From assembly GCA_964523395.1 (NCBI GenBank), contig CAZFXS010000012.1:5089-69088 (forward strand): a DNA stretch of 64,000 bases, written 5' to 3'. Under the pieces are notes generated by a model, which saw only the letters and a list, made by a program, of their open reading frames with translations, was not told the origin of the DNA and did no database searches. Below, in pieces: positions 46,632 to 54,169 of this stretch. Numbering within the stretch: the first letter of the stretch is position 1; every line of letters starts with the position of its first letter. A program made the translations under genes and the position numbers. This DNA is from JANYJZ01 sp964523395. Its GTDB lineage: Bacteria > Bacteroidota > Ignavibacteria > UBA10030 > SZUA-254.

Positions 46632-46655
46632 TGAGATTTCGCGTGGAAAATCTCA
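46632..46655 (-). promoter_or_regulatory. Hairpin followed by AT-rich tract in the aminotransferase leader
   Basis: TGAGATTT and AAATCTCA (arms 46632-46639 and 46648-46655) form a perfect 8-base stem, followed on the minus strand by AATAATTTATTTTA. It could be a weak terminator between the mini-gene and the aminotransferase. Confidence 0.4.
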
Positions 46656-46659
46656 GTTC

Positions 46660-46767
46660 TTAGAAGAATTCCTGGTGCTCGAAGAGGGAGACAATGTAGG
46701 GTCTTCCGACAAAGCGGGGTAAAGTTTGTGTATAGGCTCTGAATTCGATATGTCGGAAGTTTTGCAT
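46660..46767 (-). CDS. Possible leaderless 35-residue mini-protein upstream of the aminotransferase
   Basis: An ATG at 46767 opens a 35-codon frame ending in TAA at 46660-46662. The ATG lies five bases after a TATATT -10 box, so the transcript would begin at or next to the start codon (leaderless). The peptide is rich in aromatic and charged residues (HIEFRAY, GRPYIV, FEHQEFF) and has no lysine, so it is not a lysine attenuation peptide. No homologue is known to me. It may also be noncoding leader. Confidence 0.35.
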   Translation of the reverse strand: MQNFRHIEFRAYTQTLPRFVGRPYIVSLFEHQEFF

Positions 46768-46772
46768 GGGAA

Positions 46773-46801
46773 AATATACAAAAAGGGAAGGTAAGTTACA
46801 A
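46773..46801 (-). promoter_or_regulatory. Promoter of the lysine aminotransferase transcript
   Basis: On the minus strand TTGTAA (46801-46796), a 17-base spacer and TATATT (46778-46773). The transcript would start near 46767 and carry a leader of about 170 bases. Confidence 0.6.
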
Positions 46802-46995
46802 TAACTTCAGATATTGAGATCCTAATTTTCAAATCTTATCTGTGAAAAAGTCATTGTATTTTATTATAAGTAAATTGCATTCGGATAATAATTAAGCATG
46901 TAAGTAGGTCTGAAAAACCCCAATCAAATGAGGATATTGTTACAGGATAGAATTATTTGTATATTTAATTTACAAAATAACCAGTTAACAATAAC

Positions 46996-47027
46996 CTTCC
47001 CCAGAATCTTAGCGTATTCTGGGGAAG
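46996..47027 (-). terminator. Perfect 12-base hairpin downstream of the first Cys-rich gene
   Basis: CTTCCCCAGAAT (46996-47007) and ATTCTGGGGAAG (47016-47027) with an eight-base loop. The minus strand continues with GTTATTGTTAAC, a poor T tract, so termination is likely but not certain. Confidence 0.5.
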
Positions 47028-47114
47028 TCAGACTTATATTGAAAATTACATACTATTATGGTGTACGTCGAATATTCTTATGATACCAGTAGAAAGCGAT
47101 GGAGATCGTCATGG

Positions 47115-47540
47115 TTATTCAACTGAACACGAAATATAATATGAAGGACAACCAGTACAGCTAATTGTTAGACAACAATCGGGATGGGAATCACAATGAC
47201 AAGAAAGAGGTATATCATAAACAATGAGTGTGGTATTTTCACAATCTAGGAAGCATACTTGATTACCAACGCACACAGTCCTCTCGGGTAACGGCTCCTT
47301 TCCTTCTTTCTTGTCAAAATAATTTTGTAAATCCTGATAACTTATTTTACCGTTAGTAGCAATTTTTAGAAGTTCTTTAACTGTCACTTTTTTGGATTCT
47401 TTTTCATTAGTATTCAAGCCGGGTTTTACACCGAGCTTATTGAGGCCTTCATAATTAACAGTCACTACTTTTTGTGCATATAGCAACTCGGAAGAAAAGG
47501 CTGTAATCAATATCAGTATTACCGACACTATTTTCGACAT
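47115..47540 (-). CDS. Exported Cys-rich protein A of the TlpA island (family not recognised)
   Basis: About 141 residues from the ATG at 47540, with GGGAG upstream. A signal peptide (KIVSVILILITAFSSELLYAQ) is followed by about 60 polar residues with VKELLKIATNGKISYQDLQN and then a dense cysteine region: ten cysteines in the last 55 residues, among them CHC, CC and the ending SCTGCPSYYISCSVE. It is homologous to the 48381 gene: the blocks ISYxDxQ, ERTxC, IPxxC, ISCxxCPxY and the C-terminal CSV are shared. It is divergent from the thioredoxin gene. Ten cysteines allow five disulfides. Function unknown. Confidence 0.75.
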   Translation of the reverse strand: MSKIVSVILILITAFSSELLYAQKVVTVNYEGLNKLGVKPGLNTNEKESKKVTVKELLKIATNGKISYQDLQNYFDKKEGKEPLPERTVCVGNQVCFLDCENTTLIVYDIPLSCHCDSHPDCCLTISCTGCPSYYISCSVE

Positions 47541-47654
47541 GGCTACTCCCAAAATTTTATGATTGTAATAGTAAATTACGTCCAAATCTAAGTACTATTC
47601 AAGCAACTTGCAACAAGTCCACTCTATCATTTTATTCCAAACGGGCTATTGAGT

Positions 47655-48236
47655 ATGACATTATCTAAGCAATTTGCGGTAGGTTTTATTGTGGGAATCA
47701 TGATTACTCTAGTTAGTTCAATTCTTTATTTCTATTTTTCAGAAAAATCAAAATCGGATAATGGTTTTTCAACCCAGGTAAATAAAAGCCTAGATCCGAT
47801 CGACCTCCCTTCAGATACCGTCGGAATGTACTCGTATTTATGGGATTGGCAAGTCAATGATTTACGTGGTGGAAGTGTTAAACTCGCTACCTTCAAAGGA
47901 AAAGCGATTTACTTACATTTTTGGGCAACTTGGTGTCCACCATGTGTTGTTGAATTACCTGAAATCCAACAATTATATGATTCTCTGCAACGTGAGAACA
48001 TCGCATTTCTTATGGTTTCAAACGAACGTGAAAGTAAGATCGAACAATTTATTCGTCAACATCAATACACTTTTCCTGTATACTATACTCGTGAAGATGT
48101 TCCTGAGGCATTTTCTTTTATTGGCATACCGAGCACATTTGTTCTTGATCGGGCAGGCACTATCCGAATCAAACAAACCGGTGCTGCCAAATGGAATCAA
48201 CCAAAAACAATTCGGTTTTTACGTAAAATAATGTGA
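47655..48236 (+). CDS. Membrane-anchored TlpA-like thioredoxin
   Basis: About 193 residues. One N-terminal transmembrane helix (FIVGIMITLVSSILYFYF) places a thioredoxin-fold domain in the periplasm. The active site is WATWCPPCVVE, followed by LPEIQQLYDSL and the cis-proline region IGIPSTFVLD. TlpA-type proteins reduce or reshape disulfides in exported proteins. It lies between two homologous Cys-rich exported proteins, which are likely substrates (inference). A TTG at 47649 is also in frame; I start at the ATG. Confidence 0.88.
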   Translation: MTLSKQFAVGFIVGIMITLVSSILYFYFSEKSKSDNGFSTQVNKSLDPIDLPSDTVGMYSYLWDWQVNDLRGGSVKLATFKGKAIYLHFWATWCPPCVVELPEIQQLYDSLQRENIAFLMVSNERESKIEQFIRQHQYTFPVYYTREDVPEAFSFIGIPSTFVLDRAGTIRIKQTGAAKWNQPKTIRFLRKIM

Positions 48237-48258
48237 TTTAGTTTGGCATCTATTCTAC

Positions 48259-48287
48259 TTGACAATCATCAATTGCTTTTATAAATT
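48259..48287 (+). promoter_or_regulatory. Possible promoter of the second Cys-rich gene
   Basis: TTGACA (48259-48264), 17-base spacer and TAAATT (48282-48287), 94 bases before the start at 48381. The -10 box is weak, but the -35 box is perfect. Confidence 0.45.
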
Positions 48288-48380
48288 AATCCAACCAAAG
48301 TAATCATACCTCGCTCTCTTACAGGAGAAGGTAAAAACTGGTTGTAATTAATTGTCAAACATAAATTGGAGGAATGTATT

Positions 48381-48824
48381 ATGCTTAACAGGTTCTTGCT
48401 CACCATCACCGCTTTGCTTGTAATATTTAGCTGGACACATGTCCTTGGTCAACAACCTACTACAATGAAGACAAAGACAATAGCATACAAAGATCTTAAT
48501 TCCCTTGCTAAAGAAGCGGGGTCTGGAGTGCATGAACTTATTAAAGTAAAAGCTTCTGACCTCCCATTTAAAGTAATTGACGGTAAAAAAACGATCTCCT
48601 ATAAAGACATTCAAGATTTTACTTCAAAAGGAAAAAAAGGAGATCCGCCATCCTCTGAACGAACGTATTGTACAGGCCCGAAATCGATCTGCTGCCCTTG
48701 TGATGGATCTACCCTTTGCATAGTTGAAATTCCTCAAGAATGCTCGGTCGCGTGCGGGGTGGACCAAATAGTAATTTCATGCCCAACATGTCCAGATTAC
48801 ATTGTTGAATGCTCGGTTAACTAA
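48381..48824 (+). CDS. Exported Cys-rich protein B of the TlpA island (family not recognised)
   Basis: About 147 residues from the ATG at 48381, with GGAGG upstream. It has a signal peptide (FLLTITALLVIFSWTHVLGQ), a polar region with KTISYKDIQDFTSKGKKG, then ten cysteines in the last 52 residues, ending VISCPTCPDYIVECSVN. It is a diverged paralogue of the 47115 gene, with the same length, the same total of cysteines and the same C-terminal CSV. Cysteine spacing differs in the first half of the Cys region (SICCPC versus QVCFLDC). A terminator follows. Confidence 0.75.
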   Translation: MLNRFLLTITALLVIFSWTHVLGQQPTTMKTKTIAYKDLNSLAKEAGSGVHELIKVKASDLPFKVIDGKKTISYKDIQDFTSKGKKGDPPSSERTYCTGPKSICCPCDGSTLCIVEIPQECSVACGVDQIVISCPTCPDYIVECSVN

Positions 48825-48852
48825 ATTTGTAATCGACCTCTATCGCAACAAC

Positions 48853-48886
48853 AAAAATCTCGCCATGCAACAATGGCGAGATTTTT
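48853..48886. terminator. Bidirectional terminator closing the Cys-rich/TlpA island
   Basis: AAAAATCTCGCCAT (48853-48866) and ATGGCGAGATTTTT (48873-48886) form a perfect 14-base stem with a six-base loop and T runs on both strands. It serves the Cys-rich gene on plus and the dehydrogenase on minus. Confidence 0.9.
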
Positions 48887-48978
48887 ATTTTAATGATACT
48901 CCATGAACTAAGTTGGCATTGGCTTTATTATATATAATAAGTATGTGATCTTCCCCAGGTTTTCTTTGCATTCCAAAT

Positions 48979-50460
48979 CTATGCATCGATCTGCGCTCGT
49001 TGTAGCTTGCCGCTGTAATCAACGTACACGGTTTTCCACTCGCTGAAGAACTCGAATACCGTCCAGCCCCCTTCGCGGTGCCCATTACCGGTTTGCTTTA
49101 CGCCGCCGAACGGCATGTGCGCTTCCGCGCCTATTGTCGGGCCGTTGATGTACGTTATGCCCGCCTTGATATCACGGATAGCTTTGAATGCGTTGTTGAT
49201 ATTTCCTGTATAGATCGATGATGAAAGTCCGTAGATCGTATTGTTAAGAACATTAATGCCTTCATCAAGGTCCTTAATCTTAATAACGGATAATACCGGG
49301 CCGAAAATTTCTTCCTTCGCGATGCGCATTGTCGGCTTGACATCGGTAAAGATTGTCGGCTGATAAAACCAGCCGTTGCTTAAACCATTACCTGACGCAA
49401 ATGAACCGCCGACAGCGAGTTTCGCCCCTTCGTTGTTACCGATCTCAACATAACTGTGCACGCTCTTTCGTTGTCCCTCATGGATACAGGGACCGACATC
49501 AGTTGTCTCCAGCAAACCGTCGCCCAGTCGTAATTTTTGCGTCCGGCCGACAAGATCAGCCATAAATTTATCGTGGATTTTCTCGTGCAGAAGCAGTCTG
49601 CTCGTTGCTGTACAGCGCTGTCCGGTCGTTCCGAATGCGCCCCACAGAACACCGTCAATAGCAAGATGCAGATCGGCATCGTCCATAACAATCTGGGCAT
49701 TCTTTCCACCGAGCTCAAGTGACACACGCTTCAATGTCTTGCTTGCAACTTCGGAAATCTTAATGCCAACCCCGGTTGAGCCGGTGAAGCTGATGAGGTC
49801 AACATCGGAATGCTCGACAATCGCCATGCCGACGTCACTGCCGCCGCCATGCACGATGTTCACGACACCGTCGGGAACGCCGGCTTCTGCAAGAATTTCG
49901 ACAAGCATCGTTGCTGTCGCGGGAGTGTCGGAAGCGGGCTTAAAGACAATTGTATTGCCGCAAAGAAGCGCGGGAAAAATTTTCCACGTCGGTATCGCCA
50001 TCGGGAAATTCCACGGTGTAACAATGCCCGCTACGCCGATGGGTGTGCGGATTGCCATATTGAACTTATTCGGCAATTCAGATGGAACCGTATGGCCAAA
50101 GAGGCGCCTTCCTTCCGACGCGGCATAGTATGCTGTATCAATGCCTTCCTGAACATCACCGCGGGTCTCGACCAGCACTTTTCCCATTTCGCGTGTCATC
50201 ATCTTAGCAATATCTTCTTTACGCTCAACCATGATATCGCCGACTTTTTTCAGGATATCTCCGCGTTTCGGGGCTGGTACAAGCCGCCATGTGTCAAATG
50301 CTTTTTTCGCCGCCTTCACAGCATCCTCAACGTCTTCCTTGGACGATTTTGGAAAGGTGCCGAGAAGCTCAGTCCAGTTCGCGGGATTTCTGTTTTCAAA
50401 CACCTGCCCCGACTTCGCATCTACCCATTTACCGTTAATAAAATTCTGGTACTTCTTCAT
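48979..50460 (-). CDS. Aldehyde dehydrogenase, probably aminoadipate semialdehyde dehydrogenase
   Basis: 493 residues, NAD(P)-dependent ALDH superfamily. Cofactor motif TPWNFPMAIP, FTGSTGVG, the catalytic glutamate in SLELGGKNAQ and the catalytic cysteine in GTTGQRCTATSR are all present; EIFGPVLSV is conserved near the end. The RCTATSR context resembles semialdehyde dehydrogenases of the ALDH7-like or succinate/glutarate type. Because the lysine 6-aminotransferase gene lies nearby on the same strand, oxidation of aminoadipate semialdehyde to 2-aminoadipate is the likely role (inference). Confidence 0.85.
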   Translation of the reverse strand: MKKYQNFINGKWVDAKSGQVFENRNPANWTELLGTFPKSSKEDVEDAVKAAKKAFDTWRLVPAPKRGDILKKVGDIMVERKEDIAKMMTREMGKVLVETRGDVQEGIDTAYYAASEGRRLFGHTVPSELPNKFNMAIRTPIGVAGIVTPWNFPMAIPTWKIFPALLCGNTIVFKPASDTPATATMLVEILAEAGVPDGVVNIVHGGGSDVGMAIVEHSDVDLISFTGSTGVGIKISEVASKTLKRVSLELGGKNAQIVMDDADLHLAIDGVLWGAFGTTGQRCTATSRLLLHEKIHDKFMADLVGRTQKLRLGDGLLETTDVGPCIHEGQRKSVHSYVEIGNNEGAKLAVGGSFASGNGLSNGWFYQPTIFTDVKPTMRIAKEEIFGPVLSVIKIKDLDEGINVLNNTIYGLSSSIYTGNINNAFKAIRDIKAGITYINGPTIGAEAHMPFGGVKQTGNGHREGGWTVFEFFSEWKTVYVDYSGKLQRAQIDA

Positions 50461-50496
50461 AATAACCTCGTTGTGTGAATAAGATTGTAATTCTGA

Positions 50497-51792
50497 TTAG
50501 GATAAACCGACCCGTTGAAAAATAGCACCTACATGTTTTGTGCTTTTCTTCAAATCAAACAATTCTTCCAGTTCACCATTGTTAAGATAGGAAGCGATTG
50601 CTTTATCATTTTTCAAAACATCCATAAAATTCTTTTTCGATTCCCATACATCCATCGCGTTTTTTTGAACGGAAGCATATGCATCCTCCCGTTTCATCCC
50701 TTTTTTGGTTAACGCGAGAAGAACGGATTGCGAAAAAATAAGACCGTGGGTCAGTTCCAGATTCTTCTTCATGTTTTCAGGATAGACAAGGAGTTTATCG
50801 ATAATATTGGTAAACTGCGCGAGCATGTAGTCGAGCAGGATACAGCTGTCGGGAATAATGATGCGTTCAACAGATGAATGGGTAATATCCCGTTCATGCC
50901 AGAGCGCGACATTTTCCATTGCGGCGTGAGCATTTCCGCGCAGTACGCGCGCAAGCCCGGCAATGCGCTCGCAGGTAATCGGATTACGCTTATGCGGCAT
51001 CGCCGAGGAGCCTTTTTGTCCTTTGGAAAAATACTCTTCCGCTTCCAGCACTTCCGTTTTCTGAAGATGACGGATTTCCGTCGCGAATTTTTCGAGTGAA
51101 CTACCGATAACAGCAAGTGTCGTTAGAAATTCCGCGTGCAAATCACGTTGAAGCACTTGTGTCGAAACCGGCGCGGGCTTCAATCCTAATTTTTCACAGA
51201 CATATTTCTCAACGGAGGGGTCGAGATGCTCGAACGTGCCGACCGCGCCGGAGATTTGACCGACCGAAATAGTCTCAACTGCCTGGGTAAGCCTTCTGAT
51301 ATTGCGAACCGTTTCATCATACCAAAGTGCAAGCTTCAACCCAAATGTCGTTGGCTCCGCGTGAATGCCGTGCGTTCTTCCCACCATCACCGTGTATTTG
51401 AATTCTTTCGCGCGCCGGGCTAATACTTCCCTCAGTGCGCCCAGGCCTTTAAGAAGCAGTTCGCCGGATTGCTTCATCTGTACCGCAAGTCCCGTGTCAA
51501 GCACATCCGACGATGTCATGCCAAGATGGATAAAGCGGGATTCCGGTCCGACATGCTCGCCGACCGCGGTAAGAAACGCAATGACATCGTGCTTTACTTC
51601 AGCTTCTATCGCTTCGATGCGGCTAACGTCGAACTTCGCTTTTTTCCTGATGACATCGACGGCTTCTTTGGGAATAATTCCGAGTGTTGCCTGCGCCTCA
51701 CAGGCAAGGATTTCAACTTCAAGCCAGGTGCGGTATTTGTTTTCCTCCGACCAGATGGCTCCCATTTCTTTGCGTGTGTAGCGTGGAATCAC
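50497..51792 (-). CDS. purB: Adenylosuccinate lyase
   Basis: 431 residues. The start is a GTG at 51792; the resulting N-terminus IPRYTRKEMGAIWSEENKY is the family's classic beginning, which decides the start. The fumarase/aspartase signature is GSSAMPHKRNP near residue 270, and GRTHGIHAEPTTFG carries the catalytic histidine. It acts twice in purine synthesis (SAICAR and adenylosuccinate cleavage). The GTGA start overlaps the htrA stop. Confidence 0.96.
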   Translation of the reverse strand: MIPRYTRKEMGAIWSEENKYRTWLEVEILACEAQATLGIIPKEAVDVIRKKAKFDVSRIEAIEAEVKHDVIAFLTAVGEHVGPESRFIHLGMTSSDVLDTGLAVQMKQSGELLLKGLGALREVLARRAKEFKYTVMVGRTHGIHAEPTTFGLKLALWYDETVRNIRRLTQAVETISVGQISGAVGTFEHLDPSVEKYVCEKLGLKPAPVSTQVLQRDLHAEFLTTLAVIGSSLEKFATEIRHLQKTEVLEAEEYFSKGQKGSSAMPHKRNPITCERIAGLARVLRGNAHAAMENVALWHERDITHSSVERIIIPDSCILLDYMLAQFTNIIDKLLVYPENMKKNLELTHGLIFSQSVLLALTKKGMKREDAYASVQKNAMDVWESKKNFMDVLKNDKAIASYLNNGELEELFDLKKSTKHVGAIFQRVGLS

Positions 51793-53003
51793 GACGGGCG
51801 GCGCTCCAGTTTCAGATCAAGGGTGAGAGTTTTTTTCTCGCGGAGGATTTTTATTTTCAGAACATCCCCTGCTTTCGCGTCGCTGACAATTGAAATGATA
51901 TTGTCTTCATTCATCACTCGCTCGTTATTTACTTCAAGAATAATATCGCCCGGCTTAAATCCGCCGCGGGAGGCAGGACTGTCTCGTCTGACATCACTGA
52001 CGATAACGCCTTCCGCTTTTTCCAGTCCGAAATATCTTGCAACACGCGCATCGACAGTTTGTACCTCAAGTCCCGTCCAGAAATTCCGCTCGATCTTGCC
52101 GTTCTTTTTCAATTCGGCCATTACGGTTTTTACGCGATTGATGGGAATAGCAAAGCCAAGTCCGATACTTCCCTGGTTCGGTGTAAAAATGACCGCGTTA
52201 ATGCCGATAACTTCACCGACGGAATTAATCAGCGGTCCGCCACTGTTTCCCGAATTGATAGATGCGTCTGTTTGGATCATTCCGCGATAATATCTTCCGC
52301 CATCGGCATTCAGATTCATTCCTGTTGCACTGACAACGCCGACGGTAACCGTCGGTTTATCATTGATATCAAACAACCCGAAAGGATTTCCCAGCGCAAT
52401 CACCCATTCACCGATAAGAACGTCGTCGGAATTTCCCAGTTTCAAATAAGGAAAATTCTTCCCTTCTATCTTTATCAATGATATGTCTGAAACGAGATCG
52501 GTTCCGATTAGTTCTGCTTTGTATTTTTCTTTGTTGGTAAGAGTTACGGTAATTTCTTTCGCGTTGCCCGCAACGTGGTCATTGGTGAGAATGTAACCAT
52601 CAGGTGAGACAATAAAACCGGAGCCGAGGCTTTTTAATTCCTGCTTATATGTGCGGTCACCGAAGAATTGCCTGAAGAACGGATCGTTACCGAAGAAACC
52701 GCCCCACGGATCACGGTACTGATATTCACGCACTTCCGTAACATTGATACCGACAACAGCAGGACTTGCCTGCGCGACTGCGTTTGTAATGGCATTGCGC
52801 CGCGATCCTGAAATCTGTGACGAAACGCTGTCACGTTGTACCGAACCGAATGTTTGTTGTTCGATATTGGAAGCTGTGATTGCTTGAACGTTACCTGACT
52901 CAGATTGATTTTCCGTCTTTTGGCCGGCTCCGTACCCTGCCCAGTAACCGAAGGCAATCGAACCAAAAAGAAGTGCGACTATTCCAATGAGTTTCTTTCC
53001 CAT
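51789..53003 (-). CDS. DegP/HtrA-type periplasmic serine protease with one PDZ domain
   Basis: 404 residues. An N-terminal membrane anchor (KLIGIVALLFGSIAFGYW) precedes a trypsin-like domain with histidine in LTNDHVAGNAKEI, aspartate in DISLIKIEGK and serine in NSGNSGGPLINSVG. One C-terminal PDZ domain (SPASRGGFKPGDIILEVNNE) makes it more like DegS/HtrA than the two-PDZ DegP. It degrades misfolded envelope proteins. It is coupled to purB, an unusual pairing. Confidence 0.93.
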   Translation of the reverse strand: MGKKLIGIVALLFGSIAFGYWAGYGAGQKTENQSESGNVQAITASNIEQQTFGSVQRDSVSSQISGSRRNAITNAVAQASPAVVGINVTEVREYQYRDPWGGFFGNDPFFRQFFGDRTYKQELKSLGSGFIVSPDGYILTNDHVAGNAKEITVTLTNKEKYKAELIGTDLVSDISLIKIEGKNFPYLKLGNSDDVLIGEWVIALGNPFGLFDINDKPTVTVGVVSATGMNLNADGGRYYRGMIQTDASINSGNSGGPLINSVGEVIGINAVIFTPNQGSIGLGFAIPINRVKTVMAELKKNGKIERNFWTGLEVQTVDARVARYFGLEKAEGVIVSDVRRDSPASRGGFKPGDIILEVNNERVMNEDNIISIVSDAKAGDVLKIKILREKKTLTLDLKLERRPS

Positions 53004-53076
53004 AGCATCGAATCCTTAAAACATTTTTAACTGAATTTTTCGAAAAAATCAGAATGTTGAGGTCCCAATTTAATTC

Positions 53077-53131
53077 GATCCCTCCCCTTTAATTCCCCTA
53101 CCTTAGTAAGGGAGGGGAAAGGGGTGGGATC
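53077..53131. repeat. Large imperfect palindrome between transketolase and htrA genes
   Basis: The sequence begins GATCCCTCCCCTTT and ends AAAGGGGTGGGATC, with further complementary CCCCTACCTTA/TAAGGGAGGGG inside, so most of the 55 bases can fold back. It has no T tract and may be a dispersed palindromic repeat; it could also stop transcription from the transketolase genes. Confidence 0.5.
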
Positions 53132-53179
53132 AGAAAATAAACTGAACGCTATCTGAACATTAATGTCACTCAGAGGTTT

Positions 53180-54139
53180 TTATTTCTTTTTCCGCTGAAG
53201 AACTTTTCTGACAGCTTTCACAATATCATCTTTCGCAACGCCGTATTTCACCATCAATTCATCGCCTCTTCCCGATTCACCGAAGGTGTCGTTGACAGCA
53301 ACGAATTCCTGCGGTGTCGGGAGCGACTGAATTAACACTTCCGCGACAGCTCCGCCTAATCCGCCATGGATCTGATGATCCTCGGCAGTGACAATAGCGC
53401 CGGTTTCTTTTGCGGCTTTCAAAATCGCTTCTTTATCTAATGGTTTGATAGTATGCATGTTGATGACACGGACACTAATACCGTCTTTCGCGAGAATTTC
53501 TTCCGCAAGCACCGCTTCCCACACCTGCAGTCCGCACGCAATTACCGTAACATCCGAGCCATCGATGAGCGTGTTGGCTTTGCCGAATTCCATCGGTGTC
53601 GTATCATCGGTAAATACCGGTGTGTTATCGCGGAAGAACCTGATGTAAATCGGATGCCTCCATTGAACAGACGCGTGAATCATTTTCTTTGTTTCGAGAT
53701 AATCGCACGGCGTCGCGACCGTCATATGCGGAAGAACGCGCATGATAGCAATATCCTCAAGCGATTGATGCGTCGCGCCGTCAGGTCCGACCGTGATACC
53801 GCAATGCGAGGCGCAGATTTTCACCGGCAGGTTGCTATACGCAAGCGATTGACGGATCTGATCGAACGGCCTGCCGACCGCAAATTCTCCGTATGTTGAG
53901 GCAAACGGAATTTTTCCCGCGACTGCAAGTCCCGCCGCAGTGCCTATCATATCCTGTTCCGCGATTCCGACACTGAAGAACCTGTCGGGATATGCTTTCA
54001 TGAATAAATCTGTCTTTACGGAGCCGGAAACGTCTGCTCCAAGCACCACAACGTTGGGGTTTTGTTTACCGAGTTCGACAAGCGCTTCTCCGAATCCGAG
54101 GCGTGTGGCTTTTAATTCTTTTGATTGAAATTTTGGCAT
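53180..54139 (-). CDS. Transketolase, C-terminal subunit
   Basis: 319 residues: the pyrimidine-binding domain (GEALVELGKQNPNVVVLGADVSGS, then SVGIAEQDMIGTAAGLA with the cofactor-activating glutamate) and the C-terminal domain (IVTAEDHQIHGGLGGAVAEV). It works with the separate N-terminal subunit encoded 30 bases upstream to move two-carbon units in the pentose phosphate pathway. Split transketolases are common in Bacteroidota and archaea. Confidence 0.93.
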   Translation of the reverse strand: MPKFQSKELKATRLGFGEALVELGKQNPNVVVLGADVSGSVKTDLFMKAYPDRFFSVGIAEQDMIGTAAGLAVAGKIPFASTYGEFAVGRPFDQIRQSLAYSNLPVKICASHCGITVGPDGATHQSLEDIAIMRVLPHMTVATPCDYLETKKMIHASVQWRHPIYIRFFRDNTPVFTDDTTPMEFGKANTLIDGSDVTVIACGLQVWEAVLAEEILAKDGISVRVINMHTIKPLDKEAILKAAKETGAIVTAEDHQIHGGLGGAVAEVLIQSLPTPQEFVAVNDTFGESGRGDELMVKYGVAKDDIVKAVRKVLQRKKK

Positions 54140-54169
54140 GTTAATACTATTCTGAAGTTGACAATATAT

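Larger units (their letters stand above)
46595..47114. other. 520-base AT-rich intergenic region: aminotransferase leader and spacer
   Basis: The part next to the aminotransferase gene (46595-46802) holds its promoter, a possible mini-gene and two RNA stems listed separately. The middle (46803-46995) shows nothing I can name. At 46996-47027 is a perfect hairpin, possibly the terminator of the Cys-rich gene. Confidence 0.5.

Noticed and set aside
46595..46801. Lysine riboswitch in the aminotransferase leader
   Set aside because: The conserved L-box core elements are absent and the leader is too short and differently folded.
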